Source: an uncultured Actinomyces sp.
GTDB lineage: Bacteria > Actinomycetota > Actinomycetes > Actinomycetales > Actinomycetaceae
NCBI GenBank assembly: GCA_945949035.1
Contig: CAMFDH010000082.1
Location: 1-6,191 of the forward strand
Direction: 5' to 3'
Length of the DNA stretch: 6,191 nt
The translations under genes and the position numbers were made by a program. Shown here piece by piece: positions 1-6,043 of the stretch; positions within the stretch are counted from its first letter, which is position 1; every line of letters starts with the position of its first letter. Under the pieces are notes generated by a model. It did no database searches. It worked only from the letters and a program-made list of their open reading frames with translations, and was not told where the DNA came from.

Positions 1-1385
1 AGAACCCCGTCGAGGCCATCACCAACGGTTGCGGGAACCTGCCTGCGCCTGCGCGAGTAGGCCTCAGACTCAAGTTCAGTTCCCGATGGGGCGGAGGCCG
101 GAGTGGCGGCTTCGAGGTTCGTCCCGCGAACCTTCGAGATCCAACGCATGAGGTGGTAGACGACGATGGCAGAGAACGAACCGAGCGCGATACCCTCGAA
201 CACCATTCCACCGGGTGCCCAGGTGAAGTTGGCGATGCCGACGATGAGGGCGACCGCGGCAGTGTTGAGGTTGACCGGGTTCGAGAAGTCGACCTGGTTC
301 TGCACCCAGATCCTCACGCCCAGCAGGCCGATCATCCCGTAGAGGACCGTGGCGGCCCCGCCGAGGACCCCCGGGGGGATCGTGGCGATGATGGCGCCGA
401 ACTTGGGCATCATTGAGAGGACGAGGGCGGTTCCCGCTGCGATGAGGTAGGCGGCTGAGGAGTAGACGCGGGTTGCCGCCATGACTCCGATGTTCTCGGC
501 GTAGGTGGTGGTACCTGAGCCGCCACCGCTACCAGCCAGCATGGTTGAGATGCCATCCGCAAACAGGGCCCGACCGGTGAGGCCATCAAGGTTCTCTCCC
601 GTCATGGCCGCCACCGACTTCACGTGACCCACGTTCTCGGCGATCAGGACGAAGACCACCGGTACGAACAGGCCCAGGGTGGAGACGTCGAAGGACGGCG
701 CGGTGAAGGTCGGCAGGCCGATCCAGGCGGCCTCACCGATGGCAGAGAAGTCGACCTCACCCTGAATCAGGGCCACGACATACCCGATTAGCACTCCGAA
801 GAGGATCGAGAGGCGCCCGAGGATGCCCTTGAAGAGGACGGTAATCAGGATGATCGATGCGATGGTGACAACCGCTGTCACGGCACCTTCCTTGACCCAG
901 TTCCATGCGGCCGGCGCCAGGTTGAAACCAATCAGGGCAACGATCGCACCCGTAACAATCGGGGGCATAACCACATCGATCCAGCGTGCCCCAACGAAGT
1001 GAACAATGATTCCGACGAGGGCGAGGGTGGCACCGGTGGCGATGATGCCACCCTGCGCGTAGCTGGCTCCCAGTGTCCCGCTCACCGCCATGATTGGTGC
1101 GATCAGAGCAAAGGAGGAACCGAGGTAGGAGGGGATGCGGCCCGAGGTGATCAGGAAGAAGATAACCGTCCCGATGGCGGTGAAGAAGAGTGTTGTGTTC
1201 GGGGGGAAGCCGGTTAGGAGTGGTACAAGAAAGGTGGCCCCAAACATGGCCACCACGTGCTGCATCCCAATTCCGGTTGTCCGACCCCAAGAGAGACGCT
1301 CATTGGGAAGGACGACCTCACCCGGGTCGACTCTTACCCCATCACCGTGAATCTGCCATTTGAAAAGTGCGTGACGTGCGCCCAT
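1..1385 (-). CDS. uraA: Uracil/xanthine-type nucleobase permease (NCS2/SLC23 family), 3' end cut by window edge
   Basis: This is an inner-membrane nucleobase:proton symporter of the UraA/PyrP type, expected to import uracil for pyrimidine salvage. I translated 461 residues from the ATG at 1385, and the frame is still open at base 1. Family landmarks in order are a QHVVAMFGAT segment near residues 42-51 (the UraA TM1 motif), RIPSYLGSSFA near 83-93, IAENVGH near 248-254 and TTYAENIGVMAATRVYS near 293-309. The last two hold Glu250, His254 and Glu297, matching the substrate-site Glu241, His245 and Glu290 of E. coli UraA. The Gly before the second Glu is Ala here, which I recall as usual in actinobacterial members. 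The hydrophobic core ends near residue 415, so all membrane helices seem present and only a hydrophilic tail with an SRRRRQ cluster (444-449) is truncated. A GGAG lies 5 nt before the ATG. The gene is divergent from the LRV protein gene. The family is secure; uracil rather than xanthine as substrate is inferred from the closer match to UraA. Confidence 0.93.
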   Translation of the reverse strand, partial: MGARHALFKWQIHGDGVRVDPGEVVLPNERLSWGRTTGIGMQHVVAMFGATFLVPLLTGFPPNTTLFFTAIGTVIFFLITSGRIPSYLGSSFALIAPIMAVSGTLGASYAQGGIIATGATLALVGIIVHFVGARWIDVVMPPIVTGAIVALIGFNLAPAAWNWVKEGAVTAVVTIASIILITVLFKGILGRLSILFGVLIGYVVALIQGEVDFSAIGEAAWIGLPTFTAPSFDVSTLGLFVPVVFVLIAENVGHVKSVAAMTGENLDGLTGRALFADGISTMLAGSGGGSGTTTYAENIGVMAATRVYSSAAYLIAAGTALVLSMMPKFGAIIATIPPGVLGGAATVLYGMIGLLGVRIWVQNQVDFSNPVNLNTAAVALIVGIANFTWAPGGMVFEGIALGSFSAIVVYHLMRWISKVRGTNLEAATPASAPSGTELESEAYSRRRRQVPATVGDGLDGV

Positions 1386-1390
1386 TGGTG

Positions 1391-1394
1391 CTCC
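1391..1394 (-). promoter_or_regulatory. Shine-Dalgarno GGAG for the permease
   Basis: GGAG on the minus strand is followed by a 5-nt spacer (CACCA) and the ATG at 1385. It supports this start over any codon further upstream. The encoded N-terminus (a HGDG segment, then PGEVVLP) matches where actinobacterial relatives usually begin. Confidence 0.6.
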
Positions 1395-1552
1395 GATCAG
1401 TTGCTTTAGCGAACCATTTCGCTGCCATACCGGTCGGGATCCCAGCGTAAGTCAGTTGGATCGGCTCGCTGTCACCACGATTCACATGGCGGGTAGGATT
1501 GCGACGAGCAGTCAAAATGGGCAAGGATTAGGTCTGGCTGTTTCACTTTTTC

Positions 1553-1558
1553 GAAGGG
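1553..1558 (+). promoter_or_regulatory. Likely ribosome binding site deciding the LRV protein start
   Basis: GAAGGG is the only purine-rich Shine-Dalgarno-like stretch in the region. It is 8 nt before TTG 1567, a normal spacing, but overlaps GTG 1558, which is too close for it to serve. This favours TTG 1567, although leaderless or atypical initiation at GTG 1558 cannot be excluded. Confidence 0.45.
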
Positions 1559-1566
1559 TGTCTAAG

Positions 1567-2556
1567 TTGGAGAACCTAGAAGCAGAGGCCTCAAACCCAC
1601 GAACCGCACCGGTTCGTCTTCAGGAACTAGCCAATAACTACCCCCGCCTGCGTCCTCTTATCGCCATGAATCCGACGGCGTATCCGGGTCTGGTGCAGTG
1701 GCTAGCTGACCTTGACGACCCCGCAATTAATGTTGCTTTGGCACAGCGTGGGGCAGCTAACAATGCGGCAGCTTCCGGGCCCCGTAGGGTCTCGGTGATG
1801 GGGCGGGAGGATACGGACCCAACCCCTGTTCCGGTTCCGGTCGCCCCTCAGCAGGTGCGTTTCGAGCCGGTGGGGACCCAGACAGGTGAGCTGCAACAGG
1901 TCGGTGGACCCGCGACCTCGAACCGCAGACCCCTCATGGTTGTTCTAGCCCTGGCTTTCGTCGCCCTGCTGTTCGTGGGATTTGCGATTCTGTTCGGAGG
2001 TCGCGGAACCGACACCGGTGACAACCTGGTCGCTGAATCGGGTCTGCAGTCATCATCACCGTCCGCTGGTGCAGGGACAACCGAAGAGGAATCCACCACA
2101 ACGGAGAATGGCTCCGATGCTGAAGATGGCACGGACGCTGAAGAAGAGAAGACCATCCGTTTCCCCGCTCCGAGCGACGCCCTAAAGGTCAGCCACTTTG
2201 TCTCTCCCAGTGGAAACATCGCCTGCAGGATCGCTCCGGAGGCCGCTGAGTGCACTCTGAATGCGCACGCTTTTGCGGATGAGACCCTGGCGGACTGCGG
2301 TGCAGGACCACTGACCATTCGGGTCACCGAGTTCTCCTCGGCACTGGACTGTAGTGCTCCGCAGATCCCGGCATCTGGGGCCACGACGCTGACCTATGGC
2401 GATTCTGCGGCCTCGGATGACTACGCATGCACCTCGTCTGAGTTCGGGGTTGCCTGCTGGAACACCATTTCCGGAGCTGGTTTCGGCGTGTCGCGCGGCG
2501 GCTACCAGCACAGTCTGACCGGACCCATTGATCCGGCGAATTTCCCCTGGAACTAG
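1567..2556 (+). CDS. Variant leucine-rich-repeat (LRV-like) single-pass membrane protein with six-Cys extracellular domain
   Basis: Function is unknown; the architecture is clear. From the TTG at 1567 the product is 329 residues. Residues about 3-61 (AEASNPRTAP, then LANNYPRLRPLIAMNPTAYP) have the short helical Asn-Pro repeat pattern of actinobacterial variant leucine-rich-repeat proteins. A Pro/Gln-rich linker, a basic RR and one hydrophobic helix (about 121-143) follow. Then comes a Ser/Thr/Glu/Asp-rich stalk (about 149-195) and a globular end with six cysteines (220, 229, 244, 262, 288, 297). That end (HFVSPSGNIACRI, then a late FGVACWN) resembles the DUF6636-type pattern of secreted actinobacterial proteins. 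The basic side of the helix predicts the LRV part in the cytoplasm and the Cys domain outside, probably with three disulfides. Start choice: GAAGGG at 1553-1558 lies 8 nt before TTG 1567. GTG 1558 overlaps that site but would give a natural-looking MSKLEN start. The frame stays open back to TTG 1456, but that would run through the promoter. Confidence 0.82.
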   Translation: MENLEAEASNPRTAPVRLQELANNYPRLRPLIAMNPTAYPGLVQWLADLDDPAINVALAQRGAANNAAASGPRRVSVMGREDTDPTPVPVPVAPQQVRFEPVGTQTGELQQVGGPATSNRRPLMVVLALAFVALLFVGFAILFGGRGTDTGDNLVAESGLQSSSPSAGAGTTEEESTTTENGSDAEDGTDAEEEKTIRFPAPSDALKVSHFVSPSGNIACRIAPEAAECTLNAHAFADETLADCGAGPLTIRVTEFSSALDCSAPQIPASGATTLTYGDSAASDDYACTSSEFGVACWNTISGAGFGVSRGGYQHSLTGPIDPANFPWN

Positions 2557-2571
2557 CGGGCTACTTCCCGC
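2556..2571. terminator. Short hairpin between convergent stop codons, possible bidirectional terminator
   Basis: A perfect GCGGG/CCCGC inverted repeat with a 6-nt loop starts on the last base of the plus-strand stop codon and covers the stop codon of the minus-strand amidotransferase-like gene. The two stops are separated by only 4 bp (2557-2560), so any transcript end here must serve both genes. Neither strand shows a U-tract after the stem, and the 5-bp stem is short, so it is at best a non-canonical terminator. Confidence 0.35.
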
Positions 2572-3298
2572 CGAAGTGCTTGACGAAGCCGCGGATCACA
2601 GCGGCAGCATCATGCTGCCCAGAGGTGAATCGACCCGCTGAAACAAGTGCTTCAACATCGCCGAAGCCCGTGTCCCCAGCGTCCTCAAATGCCCTGGTCT
2701 TCGAGGCAATCACATCTGCGTCCAGTTCGGGGTTGAACTGGGTGGCGTAGACCGTGTCGCGGTAACGGATGATTTGGAACGGCGCGTACAGCGACCTCGC
2801 GAGTCGTACCGAACCCTCGGGGATCTCATCGATCGCCTCATCATGGTTGACGTAGGCGGTGAAGACTGCGGGGGCGGCAGCCAACACCGGGTCCTCCTGG
2901 CCCTCACTGGTCAGCTCAATACTGACCAGCTCAGCCAGTTCAGCACTCTCATCTGAGACCTTGGCACCCAGCATGTCGCCGAGGATGTTCATGGCGCTGC
3001 CCGTGGCAAGGATGGGTGTACCTGCTTCAAGGAGCTGCTTGAAAAGCACCTCTAGCTCGGCACGAACCGTCCTCTGAGTCTGCGGCACATAGCTGTCATC
3101 GCTGACTGCGCCGTAGGGGGATCCGGCAACGAACACACCCGCATAGTTCTCTGGATCCACCGGGGGCAAACCAAGCAGGTCAAACTCAGCCAGCTGCAGT
3201 TCCCCGGCTTCCAGGCCGGTGGCGCGCAAGTACGCCTGGTACTCACTGTCGAGGGCTTCTTCTTCACCGCGGGTGGAAACTAAAAGGAAGGGCTTCAT
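2561..3298 (-). CDS. Class I glutamine amidotransferase-like protein, catalytically inactive by sequence
   Basis: The 245-residue product follows the class I (GMP-synthase-like) glutamine amidotransferase fold: MKPFLLVSTR at the N-terminus, GVFVAGSPYGA near 54-64, the nucleophile-elbow region near 94-107, VNHDEAIDEIP near 150-160 and YATQFNPELD near 184-193. Active members hydrolyse glutamine with a Cys-His-Glu triad. Here the elbow reads ILATGSAMNILG, with Gly100 where the family has Cys, and QFHPE has become QFNPE, so His is Asn189; only Glu191 remains. There is no cysteine anywhere in the protein. Yet the frame is intact, at normal family length and with a conserved scaffold, so it looks like a pseudoenzyme rather than a decaying gene. 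It may bind a ligand or partner; the role is unknown. It lies 59-68 bp after nrdG on the same strand. Start: ATG 3298 matches the family N-terminus; ATG 3307, three codons upstream, is the alternative. Neither has a good Shine-Dalgarno. Confidence 0.85.
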   Translation of the reverse strand: MKPFLLVSTRGEEEALDSEYQAYLRATGLEAGELQLAEFDLLGLPPVDPENYAGVFVAGSPYGAVSDDSYVPQTQRTVRAELEVLFKQLLEAGTPILATGSAMNILGDMLGAKVSDESAELAELVSIELTSEGQEDPVLAAAPAVFTAYVNHDEAIDEIPEGSVRLARSLYAPFQIIRYRDTVYATQFNPELDADVIASKTRAFEDAGDTGFGDVEALVSAGRFTSGQHDAAAVIRGFVKHFGGK

Positions 3299-3305
3299 GG
3301 GTGCC

Positions 3306-3311
3306 ATGCTA
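3306..3311 (-). promoter_or_regulatory. Possible -10 element giving a leaderless amidotransferase-like transcript
   Basis: TAGCAT on the minus strand fits the actinobacterial TANNNT -10 pattern. The eighth base after it is the A of ATG 3298, so transcription starting there would give a leaderless mRNA. This would explain the absence of a ribosome binding site. The hexamer also contains the alternative ATG 3307. I find no good -35 at 17-18 bp, so the call is tentative. Confidence 0.3.
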
Positions 3312-3317
3312 CCCGTG

Positions 3318-3351
3318 ATCGGCGCCTCATCCCCGCTCTGCTCAAGCCGAT
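3318..3351. repeat. Inverted repeat ATCGGC/GCCGAT in the nrdG to amidotransferase gap
   Basis: Perfect 6-bp arms at 3318-3323 and 3346-3351 are separated by 22 bp, within the short gap after nrdG. A second short pair (TCTGC/GCAGA) is interleaved with it. No U-tract follows on the minus strand, so it is not a standard terminator. It could be an operator, a processing hairpin or chance. Confidence 0.25.
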
Positions 3352-3366
3352 GTGCAGAACTGGGGT

Positions 3367-4080
3367 TCAGCGGATAGTCAGAGACTCGAAGCCCAGTGGT
3401 TCAAGTTGTGCACTGGCATCTGATTCCAACCACCCAACCTCGGGGAGAGCATCCGGGACTTCCCGCGGCGCTCGGTAGCGCTGCAGTGCAAAGTTCCGAG
3501 CTCCGCGACTTCGCGCCCACCCCGCCACTCGAGCCGCATAGTCCACCAGGTCACCCCCCGGTGCCAGTCCCGGCCACAGGGTCAGGCGAACCTCGTGCTC
3601 AACTTCCGGATGGTCTGCCAGGTACCCCAACGACTGCTCAGCCCTGTGCCCCCCGGGCCGACCTGTTGCGACCTCATAGTCCTCAGGTAGCGCCTTGATG
3701 TCGAGGCCGACCCAGTCCAACAGTCCCTCGTTGAGCAGTCGGTTGAGGGCCTTGGGGTAGGCCCCGCCCGCGTGAAGTCCGGTGAGGAAACCCCTCGACC
3801 GAACCTCACGCAGCGCAGCGTCGAGGGCGCCGGACCCCTCTTGCATCAGGGCCTCACCCCCGGAGAAGACGACAGCGTCCAGGAGTCCGCGGCGCTGATC
3901 CAGAAGTTCCAGCACCTGGGACCAGAGAACCAGGCCCTTTACCTGCGGATCGAGGATTGCCGAGTTGTGGCAATAGGGACACCTCCACGGGCAGCCCTGC
4001 AGGAAGACAACGGCCACTAACTTCCCGGGCCAGTCCACGGTTGAAAACGGGACGAAACCGGCAATGTTCAGTTCGCTCAA
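3367..4080 (-). CDS. nrdG: Anaerobic ribonucleoside-triphosphate reductase activating protein (radical SAM glycyl-radical activase)
   Basis: NrdG is a cytoplasmic radical-SAM enzyme that uses a [4Fe-4S] cluster to cleave S-adenosylmethionine and place the glycyl radical on NrdD. The 237-residue product shows the cluster motif CxxxCxxC as GCPWRCPYCHN, with Cys30, Cys34 and Cys37. It also has the family start IAGFVPFSTVDWPGKL (6-21) and the SAM-contacting SGGEA near 73-77, where SGGEP is more common. Later segments such as GLHAGGAYP, LDWVGLDIKA and the C-terminal FALQRYRAP fit the shorter NrdG2-type activases that pair with this kind of NrdD. The gene starts with TTG at 4080, overlapping the nrdD stop as TTGA. 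A perfect AAGGAGG lies 10 nt upstream, inside the last nrdD codons, so the unusual TTG start is well supported and translation is probably coupled. Regulation is presumably from the NrdR-box promoter upstream of nrdD. All required cluster ligands are present. Confidence 0.95.
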   Translation of the reverse strand: MSELNIAGFVPFSTVDWPGKLVAVVFLQGCPWRCPYCHNSAILDPQVKGLVLWSQVLELLDQRRGLLDAVVFSGGEALMQEGSGALDAALREVRSRGFLTGLHAGGAYPKALNRLLNEGLLDWVGLDIKALPEDYEVATGRPGGHRAEQSLGYLADHPEVEHEVRLTLWPGLAPGGDLVDYAARVAGWARSRGARNFALQRYRAPREVPDALPEVGWLESDASAQLEPLGFESLTIR

Positions 4081-4085
4081 GCGAA
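4072..4085. repeat. 14-bp perfect palindrome-hairpin spanning the nrdD stop and nrdG start
   Basis: On the minus strand TTCGC and GCGAA pair around a TTGA loop, and the T/A pair at the loop edge can also form. The loop is exactly the overlapping nrdD stop and nrdG start. The hairpin sits between the strong AAGGAGG and the codons that follow the start, so in RNA it could present or hide the start codon. The palindrome is directly visible; the function is inference. Confidence 0.4.
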
Positions 4086-5888
4086 CGCAACCTCCTTGAA
4101 GGGAAGGCGTTCAGCGTGCTCCCCCTTCTTGCCGATGTTGAACGAAGTTACGGGGCGGAAGTAGCCCATGACCCGTGTCCACACCTCACACTCCTGAGGC
4201 TCCCGGTCGGGGAACTGTGCGGCGCAGCGGGGACAGGTGGGCTGCTCGCCCTCGAGATACCCGTGACGGGGGCAGATCGAGAACGTCGGGGTAATCGTGA
4301 TGTAGGGCAGACGGAACGCCGTCAGCGATCGACGGACCATTTCCTTGCAGGCTTCAGCGCTGCTCATTCGCTCACCCATGTAGAGGTGGAGGACGGTGCC
4401 ACCCGTGTACTTACCCTGCAGCTCCTCCTGTTCTGAGAGAGCCTGGAACGGGTCGTCCGTGTAGCCGACCGGCAGCTGTGAAGAGTTGGTGTAGTAGGGC
4501 TGGTCGGGGGTGCCGGCCTGAAGAATATCCGGGTAGCGCTTGATGTCCTCTTTAGCGAAGCGGTAGGTGGTGCCTTCCGCCGGGGTGGCCTCAAGGTTGT
4601 ACATGTGGCCCGTCGACTCTTGAAGTTCGACCATGCGATCACGGACATGGTCGAGGACGAACACCGCAAACTCATGACCGGCCGGCGTGGTGATGTCATC
4701 CGTGTCGCCGGTGAAGTTACGAATCGCCTCATTCATGCCGTTGACACCCAGGGTCGAGAAGTGGTTGTCCAACGTGCCCAGGTAGTGCCTGGTGAAGGGG
4801 AAGAGACCACCGTCGATGTGCTCCTGGATAATGGTTCGCTTCACCTCGAGGGTTCCGGCACCGATGTCGATCAGACGGTCCAGCTCGGTGATGAATCCGT
4901 CGCGGTCCCCCCGGTACTCGTAACCCAGACGCGCCAGGTTGATGGTGACGACACCGATTGAACCCGTCAGCTCTGCTGAGCCGAACAGTCCGTTGCCTCG
5001 CTTCAGCAGTTCACGCAGATCAAGCTGCAGGCGGCAGCACATTGAACGGATCATGCCGGGGTCAAGGTCGGAGTTGATGAAGTTCTGGAAGTAGGGCAGG
5101 CCATACTTGGCGGTCATGCGGAACAGGCGATCAGAGTTGGGGCTGTCCCAGTCGAAGTCCTTGGTGATGTTGTAGGTCGGAATGGGGAAAGTGAAGACCC
5201 GCCCCTCGCTGTCGCCCTCTTCCATCACCTCCATGAAAGCACGGTTGATCAGGTCCATCTCTTCCTGGAGGTCGCCGTAGGTGAAATCGCAGACCTCCCC
5301 GCCGATCATCGGGCGTTCTTCCCTCAGGTCTTCGGGGCAGGTCCAGTCAAAAGTCAGATTGGTGAACGGGCACTGGCTGCCCCAGCGGCTGGGAACGTTG
5401 AGATTGAAAATCAGTTCCTGCATGTTCTGACGAATCTGCTCAAATGACATGCTGTCGAGGCGGACGAAGGGAGCCATGTAGGTATCGAAGGAGGAGAACG
5501 CCTGGGCCCCAGCCCACTCGTTCTGCAGGGTGCCCAGGAAGTTGACGATCTGGCCTGCCGCGGAGGAGAAGTGTTTCGGAGGCGCCGAGGCGATAGCCCC
5601 CGGAACTCCGTTGAAGCCCTCTTCAAGCAGCCGACGCAGAGACCAGCCCGCGCAGTACCCCGAGAACATGTCTAGGTCGTGAATATGGAGGGCACCACTG
5701 CGGTGCGCCACCGAGGCCTCCGGTGAGTAGCACTTTTCTAGCCAGTAGTTGGCAACCATCTTTCCGGCGACGTTAAGGATCATTCCACCCAGTGAATAGC
5801 CCTGGTTGGCATTGGCGTTAACACGCCAGTCAGATCGGCCAAGGTATTCGTCAATAGTTGCAAGTGCGTCGACGTTGGCGGTCGTCAT
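4077..5888 (-). CDS. nrdD: Anaerobic (class III) ribonucleoside-triphosphate reductase, large subunit
   Basis: NrdD is the oxygen-sensitive glycyl-radical enzyme that reduces ribonucleoside triphosphates to dNTPs for anaerobic DNA synthesis. The 603-residue product begins directly in the catalytic barrel (YLGRSDWRVNANANQGYS near 15-32). Landmarks follow: HIHDLDMFSGYCAGW (68-82) with Cys79; SMCCRLQLDLREL (282-294) with Cys284/285 as the thiyl-radical position; GSIGVVTINLARLGY (309-323); HMYNLEATPAEGTTYR (428-443) with the family Glu433; a zinc-ribbon-like Cys539-x2-His542 and Cys552-x2-Cys555; and the glycyl-radical motif RVMGYFRP with Gly575. The N-terminal ATP-cone present in many NrdDs is missing. 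The GYCAGW and CPRHGY signatures resemble the Thermotoga/Neisseria-type group rather than E. coli; members of that group can use thioredoxin instead of formate as reductant, so this is a possibility only. Start: ATG 5888 has GAGGGGG 7 nt upstream. The open frame continues to TTG 5999, but that codon overlaps the likely -10. The stop overlaps nrdG. Confidence 0.96.
   Translation of the reverse strand: MTTANVDALATIDEYLGRSDWRVNANANQGYSLGGMILNVAGKMVANYWLEKCYSPEASVAHRSGALHIHDLDMFSGYCAGWSLRRLLEEGFNGVPGAIASAPPKHFSSAAGQIVNFLGTLQNEWAGAQAFSSFDTYMAPFVRLDSMSFEQIRQNMQELIFNLNVPSRWGSQCPFTNLTFDWTCPEDLREERPMIGGEVCDFTYGDLQEEMDLINRAFMEVMEEGDSEGRVFTFPIPTYNITKDFDWDSPNSDRLFRMTAKYGLPYFQNFINSDLDPGMIRSMCCRLQLDLRELLKRGNGLFGSAELTGSIGVVTINLARLGYEYRGDRDGFITELDRLIDIGAGTLEVKRTIIQEHIDGGLFPFTRHYLGTLDNHFSTLGVNGMNEAIRNFTGDTDDITTPAGHEFAVFVLDHVRDRMVELQESTGHMYNLEATPAEGTTYRFAKEDIKRYPDILQAGTPDQPYYTNSSQLPVGYTDDPFQALSEQEELQGKYTGGTVLHLYMGERMSSAEACKEMVRRSLTAFRLPYITITPTFSICPRHGYLEGEQPTCPRCAAQFPDREPQECEVWTRVMGYFRPVTSFNIGKKGEHAERLPFKEVAFA
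4091..4097 (-). promoter_or_regulatory. Strong Shine-Dalgarno AAGGAGG for nrdG inside nrdD
   Basis: AAGGAGG, a full anti-Shine-Dalgarno match, encodes the Lys-Glu-Val region near the NrdD C-terminus and lies 10 nt before TTG 4080. It is much stronger than the other ribosome binding sites in this window, perhaps offsetting the weak TTG start. It fixes the nrdG start, as there is no in-frame ATG nearby. Confidence 0.75.
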
Positions 5889-5895
5889 CGTCCTA

Positions 5896-5902
5896 CCCCC
5901 TC
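5896..5902 (-). promoter_or_regulatory. Ribosome binding site GAGGGGG for nrdD
   Basis: GAGGGGG lies 7 nt before ATG 5888 and decides the start against the upstream in-frame TTG at 5999. The 37 residues between those codons have no ATP-cone or other family similarity, which supports the shorter protein. Confidence 0.65.
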
Positions 5903-5997
5903 TTTGTGTGGTCGCAATCCTGACCTTCTCCACGTCGGATCGCCGGAGTGCTTTCGGAAGAGAAACGGGCACATTCACCGTCCCGTAACCAAGACTC

Positions 5998-6003
5998 AAG
6001 ATA
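5998..6003 (-). promoter_or_regulatory. Putative -10 element of the nrdDG promoter
   Basis: TATCTT on the minus strand fits TANNNT and would give a start near 5991 and a leader of about 100 nt. The -35 would fall near 6021-6026, inside the proximal NrdR box; the sequence there (TACAAC) is a poor -35 match, which is not unusual in a repressed promoter. Position relative to the boxes is the main support. Confidence 0.4.
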
Positions 6004-6011
6004 GTCCTCTG

Positions 6012-6027
6012 CCACTACATGTTGTAG
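6012..6027. promoter_or_regulatory. NrdR box, proximal copy
   Basis: Read on the minus strand, CTACAACATGTAGTGG matches the core of the published NrdR-box consensus (roughly acaCwAtATaTwGtgt), including C-W-A, A-T, T-W-G and T-G at the expected places. NrdR is the (d)ATP-sensing, zinc-finger plus ATP-cone repressor of ribonucleotide reductase genes. This copy would cover the -35 region of the nrdDG promoter, as expected for repression. Confidence 0.75.
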
Positions 6028-6043
6028 TTCAACGCGCCGATGA

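Larger units (their letters stand above)
1386..1566. promoter_or_regulatory. Divergent intergenic region between permease and LRV protein genes
   Basis: About 180 bp separate the two divergent starts, and the stretch is visibly more AT-rich than the flanking genes. For the plus-strand gene there is a TANNNT-type -10, TAGGAT at 1494-1499, with a poor -35 candidate (GTCACC, 1471-1476) 17 bp upstream; this would give a leader of roughly 60 nt. For the permease the best I can offer on the minus strand is a TACGCT -10-like hexamer near 1443-1448 with GTGACA 20 bp upstream, a spacing longer than normal. I see no convincing PyrR-type attenuator or other riboregulator. The promoter calls are weak and rest on hexamer matching only. 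Confidence 0.35.

Noticed and set aside
757..1290. 177-residue minus-strand open frame inside the permease gene
   Set aside because: It is a different frame of the permease coding DNA, with a Cys/His/Arg-rich nonsense composition and no family match; the permease frame has clear UraA motifs throughout.
1456..1566. Longer LRV protein starting at TTG 1456
   Set aside because: The extra 37 residues lack family similarity, contain the TAGGAT -10 candidate and have no ribosome binding site.
1848..2384. 178-residue minus-strand open frame opposite the LRV protein gene
   Set aside because: A shadow of the plus-strand gene: low-complexity Ser/Pro/Arg composition, no ribosome site and no recognisable domain.
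4605..4961. 118-residue plus-strand open frame opposite nrdD
   Set aside because: Antisense shadow of a strongly conserved nrdD segment; no ribosome site or family match.
5889..5999. Longer NrdD starting at TTG 5999
   Set aside because: The codon overlaps the putative -10 TATCTT, lacks a ribosome site, and the added residues do not match NrdD or an ATP-cone; ATG 5888 has a good Shine-Dalgarno.
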